DNA of 45,673 bases from Marine Group II euryarchaeote MED-G36 (GTDB lineage: Archaea > Thermoplasmatota > Poseidoniia > Poseidoniales > Thalassarchaeaceae). This document shows, in pieces, positions 31,770 to 41,395 of the stretch. The notes under the pieces are model-generated. The model did not search any database. It was given only the letters and a program-made list of their open reading frames with translations, and was not told the origin of the DNA. The DNA is taken from NCBI GenBank assembly GCA_002457595.1, contig NTJR01000003.1, positions 1 through 45,673 on the forward strand, given 5' to 3'. Each line of letters opens with the position of its first letter. Positions within the stretch are counted from its first letter, which is position 1. The position numbers and the translations under genes are program-made.

Positions 31770-32789
31770 CTAGACTGCTGAAGGGTATAATTCATTGAGA
31801 ATCTTGAGCAGCCCTCTAAGGGTGACTTCACTAATCCCAGAAACCTTGCATACTTCACTTTGAGTACGTGGTGATGTACTTTCTTGTGAAGCTCTGTAAA
31901 GAATCACACCAGCAATACCGGAGGGCTTTTTGCCTTGCCAAGAAAGATTCTCTCCGACTTTCTTCCAAATGTCTCGAGTAGCTCCTAAAACTGAAGGAGG
32001 TAGCTGCAATTCTGAGTGAAATCTCTCAAAGTATTCTTCAGGACCAGTTATGTGATGTGTCCCTAAATTACGGGCAACCAATCGAATAGTCCGCTTCAAT
32101 TCCTTTTCTTCGACTTCACTTCGCATGTCAAATGCTTCGCCAATGTCTTCAATACGCCTCGGGATTTTCGCTTCTCTAGCAGCAATGTAAACACAAGCAG
32201 CAGAAACTCCACGAATACTTCTCCCAGTAACTAAGCCATTTTCTACCGATTTCCGATATAGAGAAGCCGCCTGCTGTTCGATTTGAGGCGGTAAGTTTCC
32301 ACGATCGCGGATAAATTGCATAGCCTTCGTCAAATTACGTGCCCTTGAATCACGAGTCTTACTACGCTGATCAATTCGCTGACGTCGCCTCCACTCTCTA
32401 GCTTGCTTCCCACTCATTCCATGACGCTTGGCAGCACCTGAAGTCAGGTCAATTCGACTAATTTCACTTGAGAGGCCTTTGTCTGAGAGAGTAAGTGTCG
32501 TGGGCGCTCCAACCCGGCTACGATCTGTACCTTGTGAGTGGTTGACCCATTCAGCACCGGGGTCAATCATATTCTCTGCAGCAACATATCCGCAAACTGA
32601 ACATGTGGTTTCACCACGGGTGACATCAGTATCCCATTCATCACTTGCACAAATTTTGCATGCACCAGACACAGCTTCGGTGTTTCGTGCACGAGATGGC
32701 CTAGAACTAGGAGAGAACTCTTCTCTCCTATTAGTGGCTGTAGAAGTGCTCTTCTTTCGTGCGCCCCGGCTCTTAGTACGTCTTTCCAT
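31770..32789 (-). CDS. tfb: Transcription initiation factor TFB (TFIIB-like)
   Basis: This factor bridges TBP-bound promoters and RNA polymerase. The zinc ribbon is CKIC ... CSVCG, followed by the B-reader/linker region (DPGAEWVNHSQ, RSRVGAPTTLT, DKGLSSEI), then two cyclin-fold repeats (RNLTKAMQFIRDRGNLP to ARNLG, and the second to LNELYPSAV). A Lys/Arg/Ser-rich extension precedes the ribbon. I list the ATG at 32789 (339 residues). Upstream ATG (32846) and TTG (32867) starts would lengthen that extension. It diverges from gcvT. Such genomes often have several TFBs, so this may be one paralogue. Confidence 0.93.
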   Translation of the reverse strand: MERRTKSRGARKKSTSTATNRREEFSPSSRPSRARNTEAVSGACKICASDEWDTDVTRGETTCSVCGYVAAENMIDPGAEWVNHSQGTDRSRVGAPTTLTLSDKGLSSEISRIDLTSGAAKRHGMSGKQAREWRRRQRIDQRSKTRDSRARNLTKAMQFIRDRGNLPPQIEQQAASLYRKSVENGLVTGRSIRGVSAACVYIAAREAKIPRRIEDIGEAFDMRSEVEEKELKRTIRLVARNLGTHHITGPEEYFERFHSELQLPPSVLGATRDIWKKVGENLSWQGKKPSGIAGVILYRASQESTSPRTQSEVCKVSGISEVTLRGLLKILNELYPSAV

Positions 32790-32934
32790 CTTATCAACTC
32801 GCAGTTGTATAGTAGGGCTTCTATTATTTAATACTAACTCCCTCATGTTTATTCCTCTTGTCTTCAAAATAATGATATTGAACCGAAGTTGTCTTCCCGA
32901 ACCATTCTTGCACCTGTTGTGGTTGGTTTAGTTC

Positions 32935-34086
32935 GTGACGAGCGGTAACCCGGTGCGCACAGCATTGTTTGATTGCCATGTGGAAGCGGGTGCGAAGCTC
33001 GTAGATTTCCATGGTTTTGAATTGCCGATTTGGTATTCTTCAATCCAGGAAGAACATCTCTCTTGCCGTTCTGCTGCAGGGATGTTTGATGTGTCGCATA
33101 TGGGTTTCTTCGCATTCAAAGGCTCCAAAGTCTCTGATTGGCTTGAGGATATTTCAACTCAGCGAATATCTTCCTTCACTCCTTCTCGTTGTGGCTATAC
33201 ACATTTCCTCGATCATGATGGTCGAATAATTGACGATATGATATTCGCTGTGAAATCGGATTCAGAAATACTTGGGGTTCCAAATGCCTCGATGATATCT
33301 ACTATGTGGGATTGGTTTCAAAAATTACTACCAAAGGATGGCTCTGTTGAGATTGTTGATTTGTCAGATCAAACCAGTATCATCGCAGTCCAAGGCCCTA
33401 CAGCACCTGCTATAATTGGTGAAGTCCTTGGCCAAGAAAATATGGTTGGCCGATTCAAATGTAGTGAGATTATGGTTAATGATTTGGGTGTAAGTGGATG
33501 GATTCAGGGTACTGGATATACGGGTGAGAAGGGTGTTGAGATTTTTGTTCCAAATGAACAGGCCCCTAAACTCTGGAGTGCTTTAATTGAGGGTGGAAAG
33601 TCACATGGGCTTGTTCCTGTAGGACTTGGAGCAAGAGATACTCTTCGGTTAGAAAAGGGATATTTACTATCGGGGCAAGATTTTCTCTGGCCCGGTTTGG
33701 GATTACATGAAGACGAATCTCTGCCCAGTAATTTCCTATCTCGTGACACAGCTGAGACCGCTGTTCCATTCGGTTTGGATATGGAGCATGATTTTGTAGG
33801 CCGTCAACGCGTTGCAGAATCTCTTGAATCTGGCTCACGTTGGCGTGGTCTGAAATGCCTTGATAGAGGTCCTTCTCCACGCCTTGGCCATCGCGTTTTA
33901 AAATCCGATTCTGATGATTCAATACTAGTTGGGTATGTAACAAGTGGAGGGCCGTCTCCATCTTTATCCAGAACTGGGATTGCTATGGCATATCTTGATG
34001 ATGTGCAAGTGGGCGATGAAGTTTGGATTCAGGCCAGTTCTCGCCGTAGAGTAAGGGCTGAAGTCGTACAACCTCCTTTTGTTTAG
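32935..34086 (+). CDS. gcvT: Glycine cleavage T-protein (aminomethyltransferase)
   Basis: GcvT takes the aminomethyl group from lipoylated H-protein, releases ammonia and makes 5,10-methylene-THF. TALFDCHVEAGAKLVDFHGF, GMFDVSHMGF, HDGRIIDDMIFAV (catalytic Asp), VQGPTA, GYTGEKGVEIFV, ARDTLRLEKGYLLSGQD and GYVTSGGPSPSL are the family's landmarks in order. 383 residues, complete, GTG start. It is separated from gcvPA by the EF-hand gene and the SDR-like gene. The gene order gcvT ... gcvPA-gcvPB, without a nearby standard gcvH, is notable. Confidence 0.95.
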   Translation: MTSGNPVRTALFDCHVEAGAKLVDFHGFELPIWYSSIQEEHLSCRSAAGMFDVSHMGFFAFKGSKVSDWLEDISTQRISSFTPSRCGYTHFLDHDGRIIDDMIFAVKSDSEILGVPNASMISTMWDWFQKLLPKDGSVEIVDLSDQTSIIAVQGPTAPAIIGEVLGQENMVGRFKCSEIMVNDLGVSGWIQGTGYTGEKGVEIFVPNEQAPKLWSALIEGGKSHGLVPVGLGARDTLRLEKGYLLSGQDFLWPGLGLHEDESLPSNFLSRDTAETAVPFGLDMEHDFVGRQRVAESLESGSRWRGLKCLDRGPSPRLGHRVLKSDSDDSILVGYVTSGGPSPSLSRTGIAMAYLDDVQVGDEVWIQASSRRRVRAEVVQPPFV

Positions 34087-34158
34087 TAATTATTTTTACA
34101 ACGGTGACGGCGTAATGCTATTGGGTAGAAGGGTATACAGAACATCGGAGAAGTAGTC

Positions 34159-36105
34159 ATGGCAAGCCGAAATTTCGAAGCAGTTGCTATCAAAAAGCTT
34201 CAGGAAATTCTAGCAGATAAGGGATATACTGCAGAAATGGTATTTGAAAAGTATGATGCCGATGGAAACGGTTCTCTAGATCTTCAAGAATTTCGAACAG
34301 CATTATCTGCGATTACAGGACAAAGTGCTCCAGAACCAATAATTCGTGCTGTATTTGGTGTTCTAGATGGTGACAATAATGGTTCTCTAGAATTAGCAGA
34401 ATTGTACGCATTAATCGATCGGGGGGATTCTCCTGTGGCTGAAGGAGAAGTTGGCGGCATACAAATTTCAGGTCATTCTAATCCGGCCTACAATGGTTCT
34501 TATTCGAGACAATCAGACCTGATAAATGGCATGCCGTGGTTCAAGAAATCAAATGGTAATCGAATGTATTTCACAAATGCTAATACTTCAGCTAGTTCTT
34601 GGAATCTTGATGACCGTGAACAAGATGGCCACAACGATTGGTATCGTGGTGGATGGACTAGAGCATCAGGTGGAAAAATTCCAATTGGAACTAGAAGATG
34701 GGTTGGAGTTGGACAATTAACAATTAGTATGACTGGAGATGAGCCAACCGTCAGCCCCTCAGAAGCTAGTGATGAAAATACATCCGCAATTCGCCTTGAA
34801 ATCGCCAAATCTAACTTTTATTCTAATGAAGAAATAGTCCTTGATTTCACAGTCCCTGAGATGTCTCATGATGCTTGGATTGGGGTCATTCCTGCTGAAA
34901 TTCCACATGGTGATGAGGCTGTGAATGACGAGCATGATGTTAGTTACAAGTACCTTCAAGGGGCAACAATTGGAGAATTTTCATTCCCTAATCCAGGGTT
35001 GGGTGATTGGACTATTAGACTTCATGACAAGGATGAGGGTGGGAGTGAGTTGGCATATGTGGAATTCAATGTGGTGCCTCTTCTTGCTCCAGTTGAATCA
35101 TTGAATGAGAATTTTTCCGAAGAGAATTTTGTCAGTGATATTGCATTAAGAGTGGAGGCAGTGGCTAATAATCCTGAATTAACCATACAAGAGGCGAGGC
35201 AAGTTGCTGATTTCCATGTCGAAGAAAGAATCCAAAAACTCCCCTTCTTTATGCAAGCATCAGCACGGAATATTTGGGCTGAAAAGGCAGAAGAAATGGT
35301 ATTGGCTACGCGAGCTCATATACCCGAAGCGGCAGATTTGGCTAAGGGGGCCGCAGTAGCGGGTCTTGTTGGAGGGACAACTGCGGCGATTGTTGCGAAT
35401 TCGACAAGCATAGACATGCAGACGCCTCAGGAAGCTGCAGTTGATGCTGTGATTAGAAATGTTGCTGATCGAACTGTTGAAACAGCAGTCGGAGAAATCA
35501 GAGGCAGCGCGGAATCTAGATATCAATCCTCTCAGGAATGGCATGATACTCATAAGGTAGAAACTCCGAGTCAGGAATCATCATCTGAGTGGCATAATGA
35601 ACATCACGTAGAAACTCCAGATCGAGTCAATGTCCCTGATCGCGTTTCGGTTCCCGATTCTCCCGAGGTTTATTCTCGCAGCAAATCGAGACAAGAAGTC
35701 ACGGGTTCTTCTGTATCAAGTTCTGTAATTTCTGAAACACCTGATCCCTCCACTTCTGTAGTATCTGAGGCCTCTTCACTGGACCTTTCACAAGTTTCTA
35801 CTATCCTCAATGAAGCTAGATTCTTGAATGACCAACAGGCAATTATTGCTGAAACAGAAGGTAAGGAAACTTCTGTTATGTTACAAGTTGAAAAAATAGA
35901 GAGGACCTTTTCAATTGGTCTTGATGATGCATATCGAGGCGGTCAAACTGTTATTGGAAAGATAGACGGAGTGGGTGAAGTCGAGATTCACTTGAAACCA
36001 GATTATGACGTCAGTGATATTCGCTCACATAGTGAACTTGCAATAGTTGTTAGTGTTCACAAATGGAATGGGATTCGCAAAAGACTAGAGCTTAACGCTC
36101 AGTGA
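34159..36105 (+). CDS. Large multidomain protein with EF-hands (unrecognised architecture)
   Basis: 648 residues without a signal peptide, so probably cytoplasmic. Two canonical EF-hand loops lie at residues 33-44 (DADGNGSLDLQE) and 70-81 (DGDNNGSLELAE). Residues 100-190 form a Trp/Gly-rich domain (NPAYNGSYSRQSDLINGMP, MYFTNANTSASSWNL, WYRGGWTRA) that resembles small beta domains of protists. Residues 208-306 look like a SKICH/immunoglobulin-like sandwich (DAWIGVIPAE, YKYLQGATIGEFSFP). A helical segment with a glycine-rich hydrophobic stretch (398-413) follows, then a disordered linker with two EWH-x3-H/K-VETP repeats (460-487) and a C-terminal beta domain (580-645). Calcium-dependent scaffolding is a guess. 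It lies between glycine cleavage genes, 72 bases after gcvT. Confidence 0.75.
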   Translation: MASRNFEAVAIKKLQEILADKGYTAEMVFEKYDADGNGSLDLQEFRTALSAITGQSAPEPIIRAVFGVLDGDNNGSLELAELYALIDRGDSPVAEGEVGGIQISGHSNPAYNGSYSRQSDLINGMPWFKKSNGNRMYFTNANTSASSWNLDDREQDGHNDWYRGGWTRASGGKIPIGTRRWVGVGQLTISMTGDEPTVSPSEASDENTSAIRLEIAKSNFYSNEEIVLDFTVPEMSHDAWIGVIPAEIPHGDEAVNDEHDVSYKYLQGATIGEFSFPNPGLGDWTIRLHDKDEGGSELAYVEFNVVPLLAPVESLNENFSEENFVSDIALRVEAVANNPELTIQEARQVADFHVEERIQKLPFFMQASARNIWAEKAEEMVLATRAHIPEAADLAKGAAVAGLVGGTTAAIVANSTSIDMQTPQEAAVDAVIRNVADRTVETAVGEIRGSAESRYQSSQEWHDTHKVETPSQESSSEWHNEHHVETPDRVNVPDRVSVPDSPEVYSRSKSRQEVTGSSVSSSVISETPDPSTSVVSEASSLDLSQVSTILNEARFLNDQQAIIAETEGKETSVMLQVEKIERTFSIGLDDAYRGGQTVIGKIDGVGEVEIHLKPDYDVSDIRSHSELAIVVSVHKWNGIRKRLELNAQ

Positions 36106-36944
36106 CCTGCGAATTCAAATGCTTCTTCAATCATTTCATCGAGACTAATCTGAGGGGAGAACCCCAATCTCATTTCTAAATCTCTAGCGTCAACAACTCC
36201 GAAAACCTCTTGTGACTCGTCCTGTGCTAATTCGGTTTCACAGCCGGTTTTTTGATTGTAAATTGCCGCTAGATCTAGCATTGATATTCCTTTTCCAGAA
36301 CCAACAGACATGCTCTCTCTAGTAGGAGGGGGGTTTTCTAAGACGGCACCAATAACTGCAACCAAATCTTGTACATGAACAAAATCTTTGATTCCGTTTC
36401 CGTCACCAGGGACATTTACCCATCCCATCATTGATTCCATAGACCATCTGTGCAGAAGTCCATTAGCCTCAGAGCCATCCAATAATACTCCTTGTACATT
36501 TGATGCCCGAATGATACTAACTGGCCGTTCTGCCTGTGCTCTCTCGAGAGCCGCTTCTTCCATCCATAATTGTCCCTCGGCTGCTACATCTCGTGGTGCA
36601 AGGGTTGAGTCGTAACCATAGTAGGGTTCGCCAGGTGTCCATTGTGGGTGAACTCTGAGTGTTCCAACGATGATTAGGTGCAACTCACCATGCCTGTTTA
36701 CTGCTTCAAGAATAGGCCGTGATTGTTCTCTCATTTTCAGAAGAATTTCTCGGTCATCTCTACCAAGTGAGCCATCTGCTGGCTTTGAGTTAATGTGGAT
36801 AATCGCATTACAAGAAGTGAGCAATGCATCTAGAACAAGAGTGTTTTCCATTGCCTCTGCAGTGATTGGAACGGCAGAGTCTCCAAGCATCTCCATGATG
36901 TACGGAGCAACAAAGTGGTCGGGGGCGCTGACTGCTACCTTCAT
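36099..36944 (-). CDS. NAD-dependent epimerase/dehydratase-fold protein, degenerate
   Basis: 281 residues with the extended SDR outline: NAIIHINSKPADGS after the Rossmann half, LIIVGTLRVHP, SIIRASNVQGVLLDG, DFVHVQDLVAVIGAVLENP and SVGSGKGISMLDLAAIYNQKTG. The usual N-terminal GxxGxxG is missing (MKVAVSAPDHFVAPYIMEML), and there is no clear Tyr-x-x-x-Lys pair (GEPYYGYDST then AAEGQLW). NAD binding and catalysis are therefore doubtful; it may be a non-catalytic sensor such as NmrA-like proteins. It overlaps the convergent EF-hand gene by 7 bases. Confidence 0.72.
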   Translation of the reverse strand: MKVAVSAPDHFVAPYIMEMLGDSAVPITAEAMENTLVLDALLTSCNAIIHINSKPADGSLGRDDREILLKMREQSRPILEAVNRHGELHLIIVGTLRVHPQWTPGEPYYGYDSTLAPRDVAAEGQLWMEEAALERAQAERPVSIIRASNVQGVLLDGSEANGLLHRWSMESMMGWVNVPGDGNGIKDFVHVQDLVAVIGAVLENPPPTRESMSVGSGKGISMLDLAAIYNQKTGCETELAQDESQEVFGVVDARDLEMRLGFSPQISLDEMIEEAFEFAGH

Positions 36945-37074
36945 TCCATCACTAATACTCTCTCCTTCTTCAGACCTAAGAGTGTTTCTGGTGAAGGTGT
37001 TGATTTGCTCGTAGAACTATTGAAGCACTCGTTATGCCACAGAGGACTCGCCTAAGGCGCTCAGGTGCTCTCTC

Positions 37075-38442
37075 ATGGACCAACTTCCGAATCTAGGTCG
37101 CGAGAATGAGATGCTGAAAGAGATGGGTCTTTCATCCATTGATGATTTATTCTCGGACATCCCTGAGGAGGTTCGCAGAACTGAAGTTCTTCCATTACCC
37201 GAGCCTCAATCAGAGGAGGAAATTCTAGCTGATGCACAACGTTTGTTGGGGGTAAACATCGACTTAGATTCACGCCCATCATTTCTATCAACTGGATTGG
37301 CTCGAAACTTTGTTCCTACTATGGTTGGGATGTTAGCCACTAGAGGAGAGTTCCTTACGGCTTACACTCCTTACCAACCAGAAGTATCTCAAGGAATGCT
37401 ACAGGCTATGTGGGAGTTCCAAACAATGATTTCAGAATTAGTTGCTCTTCCTGTATCCAATGTCTCGATGTATGATGCCAGCACATCAGCCGCAGAAGCA
37501 ATCACCTGTGCGGTCAGAGTCAAGGGTCGTAAGGCCGAGCAAAAAGGAGTTGTTTATGTTTCACAGTTTGTACCACCTCACCGATTTTCAGTGATTGAGA
37601 ATTACACACAAGGCGGTGGAATTGAATTGCGTATTCTTGAGCATGGCGAAGACGGCCAAATTGATCTTGAGGCTGCACATGTTGCAGCCGGTGCTTGCGC
37701 TGTATATGTTGAGCAGCCCAATGCCTTTGGCCAGTTAGATGAGGGAATCACACAATTGAAGGAAATCATAGGAGAGCATACCGCGTTAATCGTTGGTGTT
37801 GATGCGGTATCGCTAGGTATTGTTGAGGCACCTGGGAATTATGGGGCGGATATTGTTGTTGGAGAGGGCCAGCCTTTCGGAATCGGTCCAACCGCTGGTG
37901 GGCCAATTTACGGATTATTCGCCTGTAATATGGAGTACCTTCGCCAGATGCCCGGTCGTATTGTTGGAAAGACTCTGGATGAGGATGGACGTGATGCTTT
38001 CACACTGACTCTTTCAACACGTGAACAACATATTCGTCGTCATCGTGCAACTTCAAACATTTGTTCTAATGAAACATTAATCGCTTTGATGGGTGCTATG
38101 CACATGGCTCTCTTAGGACCCGAAGGTCTAGAGCGTCTAGCATTACGTGTGGCAGCATCCACAGAGGCAGCAAAGAAAGCAATTTCTTCAATTGAAAATG
38201 TCGAACTAGTATCTCCTAGTATGCCTAATTTCAGAGAATTTTCTGTCAAATTACCAGGTCTCGCCAGTGATGCTCTATTATTCATGGATGATAGAGGAGT
38301 TCTGGGTGGCTTCGATATTGGAGAATGGTGGAACTCGAAGTCTTCACACCTTCTAATTGGTTGCGATGAAAGAACTAGTAAGTCAGATATTGATGCATTA
38401 GTTGATGCACTCAGTTCTTGGATTGAGGAGGTGGTTTCTTGA
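37075..38442 (+). CDS. gcvPA: Glycine dehydrogenase (decarboxylating) subunit 1, GcvPA
   Basis: The N-terminal half of the split P-protein. SFLSTGLARNFVPTMVGML, TAYTPYQPEVSQGMLQAMWEFQ (written in two parts, with YQPEVSQG the hallmark), NVSMYDASTSAAEAI, GEGQPFGIGPTAGGP and TLSTREQHIRRHRATSNIC are conserved. 455 residues. With GcvPB it forms the PLP enzyme that decarboxylates glycine and hands the aminomethyl group to lipoyl-H protein. The gene ends in an overlapping stop/start (TTGA) with gcvPB, so translation is coupled. Confidence 0.95.
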   Translation: MDQLPNLGRENEMLKEMGLSSIDDLFSDIPEEVRRTEVLPLPEPQSEEEILADAQRLLGVNIDLDSRPSFLSTGLARNFVPTMVGMLATRGEFLTAYTPYQPEVSQGMLQAMWEFQTMISELVALPVSNVSMYDASTSAAEAITCAVRVKGRKAEQKGVVYVSQFVPPHRFSVIENYTQGGGIELRILEHGEDGQIDLEAAHVAAGACAVYVEQPNAFGQLDEGITQLKEIIGEHTALIVGVDAVSLGIVEAPGNYGADIVVGEGQPFGIGPTAGGPIYGLFACNMEYLRQMPGRIVGKTLDEDGRDAFTLTLSTREQHIRRHRATSNICSNETLIALMGAMHMALLGPEGLERLALRVAASTEAAKKAISSIENVELVSPSMPNFREFSVKLPGLASDALLFMDDRGVLGGFDIGEWWNSKSSHLLIGCDERTSKSDIDALVDALSSWIEEVVS

Positions 38443-39923
38443 GCGATATCTACGAATTCAATGGAGCGGCTGGAAGTGGGTGGTCTCAGCCCCCTCCTAT
38501 GTTTGAAGGCGCAGAAAAAACAATCCCAATTTCTCTACGCAGATCAAAACTTCCTGAATGGCCAAGGGCTAGTGAACCGGAACTCGTCAGGCACTATACA
38601 TGGCTTTCACAGAGAAACTTCGGAATAGATACAGGTTTCTATCCATTGGGTTCGTGCACAATGAAACACAACCCCAGAGTTAACGAGAGAATTGTTAACC
38701 TTCCAGGTATTGATCGGATTCATCCATTACAACCAGAGCATCAAATCCAAGGTTTGCTCGCTATCTTCTTTGAGATGCAAGAGATGCTTGAGATATGTGC
38801 TGGAATGGATCAAGTCACGTTGCAACCAGTTGCTGGCGCTCAAGGCGAGTTTGCTGCAATTAGATGTATTCAAGAATACCACCGTGACATTGGTGAGGGT
38901 CATAGAGACAAAGTCATCGTTCCTGATTCTGCTCACGGAACTAATCCCGCATCTGCAGCAATGTGCGGATATGAGGTAATTGAGATACCAAGTGGATCTG
39001 ATGGCCGGTTAGACTTGGATGCTTTGGGAGCTGCAGTTGGGGATGATACTGCCGCGATGATGGTTACCAATCCTAACACATTAGGGATATTTGAGCCTGA
39101 GATTGCACAAGCTGCTGAGATAGTTCACGCTGCCGGTGGTCAAATGTATTACGACGGAGCCAACTTCAATGCGATACTTGGCAAAACAGATCCCGGCCGG
39201 ATGGGATTCGATGCGGTACACTACAATCTTCACAAAACCTTCAGTCAGCCTCACGGAGGAGGTGGTCCTGGTAGTGGACCGATAGGTGTCAAGTCACATC
39301 TCGCAGCATACCTACCTGCTCCTGTGGCTGATCGTGAGGAGACTGAAGGAGGGGGTATTGTTGGAAATGGGTTCCGTTACTTCTGGAGAACTCCTGAAAA
39401 AAGCATCGGCAAGGTTCAACAATGGCATGGGAATGCCGGCGCAGTAATCCGTTCTTGGGCCTTCTATCGTAGGTATGGACGTGAACTAGAGAAGATGAGC
39501 GAACATGCTGTCCTCAATGCGAATTACCTCCGTCACCGGATAATGCAGGGCGCTGAAGGAGTCCATGCAATGCCATTAGATGGAGCGCCAGCAGATGTAG
39601 TGAAACATGAATTCACGTTGTCCATGACTCCTCTGAAGGATGCTGTAGGAGTTTCAGGTAAAGATGTAGCAAAAAGATTGCTCGATTATGGCTACATGTC
39701 TCCAACTCTGTATTTCCCAATGATAGTTCCGGAGTGCCTAATGATTGAACCAACTGAGACTGAATCAAAGGAAGTTTTAGACAAATTCGCGAAAGATTTT
39801 CTCACAATTCTGGCAGAAGATCCAGAAATTGTCACAACAGCACCACACGACACTAAGGTTCGTAGAGTTGATGAAGTTCTAGCTGCTAGAAGTTTAGTGC
39901 TTCGCCATCCACTTACTGACTGA
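38439..39923 (+). CDS. gcvPB: Glycine dehydrogenase (decarboxylating) subunit 2, GcvPB
   Basis: The C-terminal half of the P-protein, with the PLP lysine Lys266 in YNLHKTFSQPHGGGGPGSGP. PLGSCTMKHNPRVNE, GAQGEFAAIRCI, PDSAHGTNPASAAMCGYE and NTLGIFEPEI are standard. 494 residues. The start is a TTG at 38439, behind a strong GGAGGTGG eight bases upstream, overlapping the gcvPA stop. The complex needs lipoyl-H protein, and the only H-like protein here has Arg at the lipoyl site. The stop overlaps an ATG (TGATG) that seems to be the original start of the next gene. Confidence 0.96.
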   Translation: MSDIYEFNGAAGSGWSQPPPMFEGAEKTIPISLRRSKLPEWPRASEPELVRHYTWLSQRNFGIDTGFYPLGSCTMKHNPRVNERIVNLPGIDRIHPLQPEHQIQGLLAIFFEMQEMLEICAGMDQVTLQPVAGAQGEFAAIRCIQEYHRDIGEGHRDKVIVPDSAHGTNPASAAMCGYEVIEIPSGSDGRLDLDALGAAVGDDTAAMMVTNPNTLGIFEPEIAQAAEIVHAAGGQMYYDGANFNAILGKTDPGRMGFDAVHYNLHKTFSQPHGGGGPGSGPIGVKSHLAAYLPAPVADREETEGGGIVGNGFRYFWRTPEKSIGKVQQWHGNAGAVIRSWAFYRRYGRELEKMSEHAVLNANYLRHRIMQGAEGVHAMPLDGAPADVVKHEFTLSMTPLKDAVGVSGKDVAKRLLDYGYMSPTLYFPMIVPECLMIEPTETESKEVLDKFAKDFLTILAEDPEIVTTAPHDTKVRRVDEVLAARSLVLRHPLTD

Positions 39924-39965
39924 TGAGTACTTCCAACCAAATATGAGCAGGCTTACCGACAATAT

Positions 39966-40829
39966 GTGCAAGCGGCTCGCGATTCAGAATGGTTGTGTGG
40001 TGAATCACACTGGTTTCCTAATCACGATTCCGCTCCTGACTACATCAAAGGAGAGGTAGAACCACCCTCTTCTTGGAGTTCTACTACTAATCGAAAAGGC
40101 GGTCGTGGTTGGATTCGTCAACGCCTCTCTCCTCTCGGACCAATGATTCTCTACACAACGGCTTGGGCGCCATTTTTCCTTATCGCTTCGTCATTTCCTC
40201 TTGCATTTCCTGGACGAACTCCTGATGATCAGAATGTAGCCTTGGTTCTATTTCTAATTAGTTGGTTGTTACTCATAGTACCATTTTCTCGTCTTAGAGA
40301 CGGCTTAGTTAATCGTGCACGTTCTGGATTCTTTGATACGTTTCCATTTGAATTTCATCTGATTATATTGGGTACTGTAGTGTTCTTCCTTCATGTCTTA
40401 ATTGACCCTCTCGTTGGTTGGTTGGCCTATCTTATTTTTGGATTTGCTCAGTATAGAACAATTTCCAATATCACAGAATGTGTAGGCCATAATTCAGCCC
40501 GTTGGTTACTTCCAATAAATCGTAAAGACATCTCGGAAGATTTCCTTGGTGATGGTTGGGAAAGAGATTCTAGAACATTCCGAAATGGACCAATTGCACA
40601 TTGGGAATTACTCCTTCCCGGATACGCCGCTACCTTAGTTGGAGTTACAAGAGGAAAGGACTCATTCATCGCCTTCACTTTGAAGCATAGGGGTGGTACT
40701 CTTCACGACCCTTTCTCTGAAGAAATTGTATCTGACGAGAGATTTGCGTCAATTATTGAAAACCCCCCTGTAAAAATCTCAGGAGAGATGTGGCCGACAC
40801 GTTTTCTAGATATGGATGAGGAAGAGTGA
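39966..40829 (+). CDS. Multi-pass membrane protein of unknown function (start probably displaced)
   Basis: I do not recognise this family. From a GTG at 39966 it has 287 residues: an aromatic N-terminal region (SEWLCGESHWFPNHDSAPDY), a basic stretch, then four hydrophobic segments (MILYTTAWAPFFLIASSF, VALVLFLISWLLLIVPF, FHLIILGTVVFFLHVLI, LVGWLAYLIFGF) and a soluble C-terminal half. In-frame codons upstream of the GTG still look coding (YEQAYRQYVQAARD) but lack a start. The ATG at 39923, overlapping the gcvPB stop, is one base out of frame. Removing one A of the AAA at 39939-39941 would give a protein starting MSTSNQYEQAYRQY. Confidence 0.7.
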   Translation: MQAARDSEWLCGESHWFPNHDSAPDYIKGEVEPPSSWSSTTNRKGGRGWIRQRLSPLGPMILYTTAWAPFFLIASSFPLAFPGRTPDDQNVALVLFLISWLLLIVPFSRLRDGLVNRARSGFFDTFPFEFHLIILGTVVFFLHVLIDPLVGWLAYLIFGFAQYRTISNITECVGHNSARWLLPINRKDISEDFLGDGWERDSRTFRNGPIAHWELLLPGYAATLVGVTRGKDSFIAFTLKHRGGTLHDPFSEEIVSDERFASIIENPPVKISGEMWPTRFLDMDEEE

Positions 40830-40915
40830 TTATCCTTTTTTGCGTCTAAAATTGCTATGTGATTTTGAGTTACTGCCTACGGCAGGCATTTGTACCGGCC
40901 GCAATCCGCCGAAGC

Positions 40916-41389
40916 ATGGACATCTGTGTTGTTCTAGGTTCGAAGTCCGACTTACCCATTGCTGAGAAGTGCCGTTCTGTACTAGATCAATTCGATGTAG
41001 ATTATGAAATCAGAGTTGCTTCCGCTCACCGAGCACCGAAGTATCTCGAAGGAATTGTTGAGTCGGCAGAGTCTTCTGGCTGCAAAGTTTTCATTGGGAT
41101 GGCCGGAGTTGCAGCAGCACTTCCAGGGGTGATTGCCTCAATGACTAATCTACCTGTAATAGGAGTTCCAGTTGGTGGCAAGGTCCCTCTTGATTCTCTA
41201 CTTTCGATAGTTCAGATGCCACCCGGAATGCCAGTTGCTACCGTAGGTGTCGATCGGGGAGACAATGCAGGAGCATTGGCTGTGCAGATTTTGGCAGTTA
41301 ATGATTCAACCCTTGCTTCAGCTTATTCAGAATACAGAGCCAAAATGACTGCGAAAGTTATCGCTGATGATGAATCAATACAGGGATGA
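40916..41389 (+). CDS. purE: N5-carboxyaminoimidazole ribonucleotide mutase PurE
   Basis: This purine-synthesis enzyme converts N5-CAIR to [16 protein letters not shown] and the catalytic [10 protein letters not shown] motif identify class I Pur[25 protein letters not shown] and [12 protein letters not shown] complete the fold. 157 residues from the ATG at 40916, the normal length; upstream residues are not family-like. No PurK is nearby. It lies seven bases before guaAb, so two purine genes share an operon. Confidence 0.95.
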   Translation: MDICVVLGSKSDLPIAEKCRSVLDQFDVDYEIRVASAHRAPKYLEGIVESAESSGCKVFIGMAGVAAALPGVIASMTNLPVIGVPVGGKVPLDSLLSIVQMPPGMPVATVGVDRGDNAGALAVQILAVNDSTLASAYSEYRAKMTAKVIADDESIQG

Positions 41390-41395
41390 AGCCAA

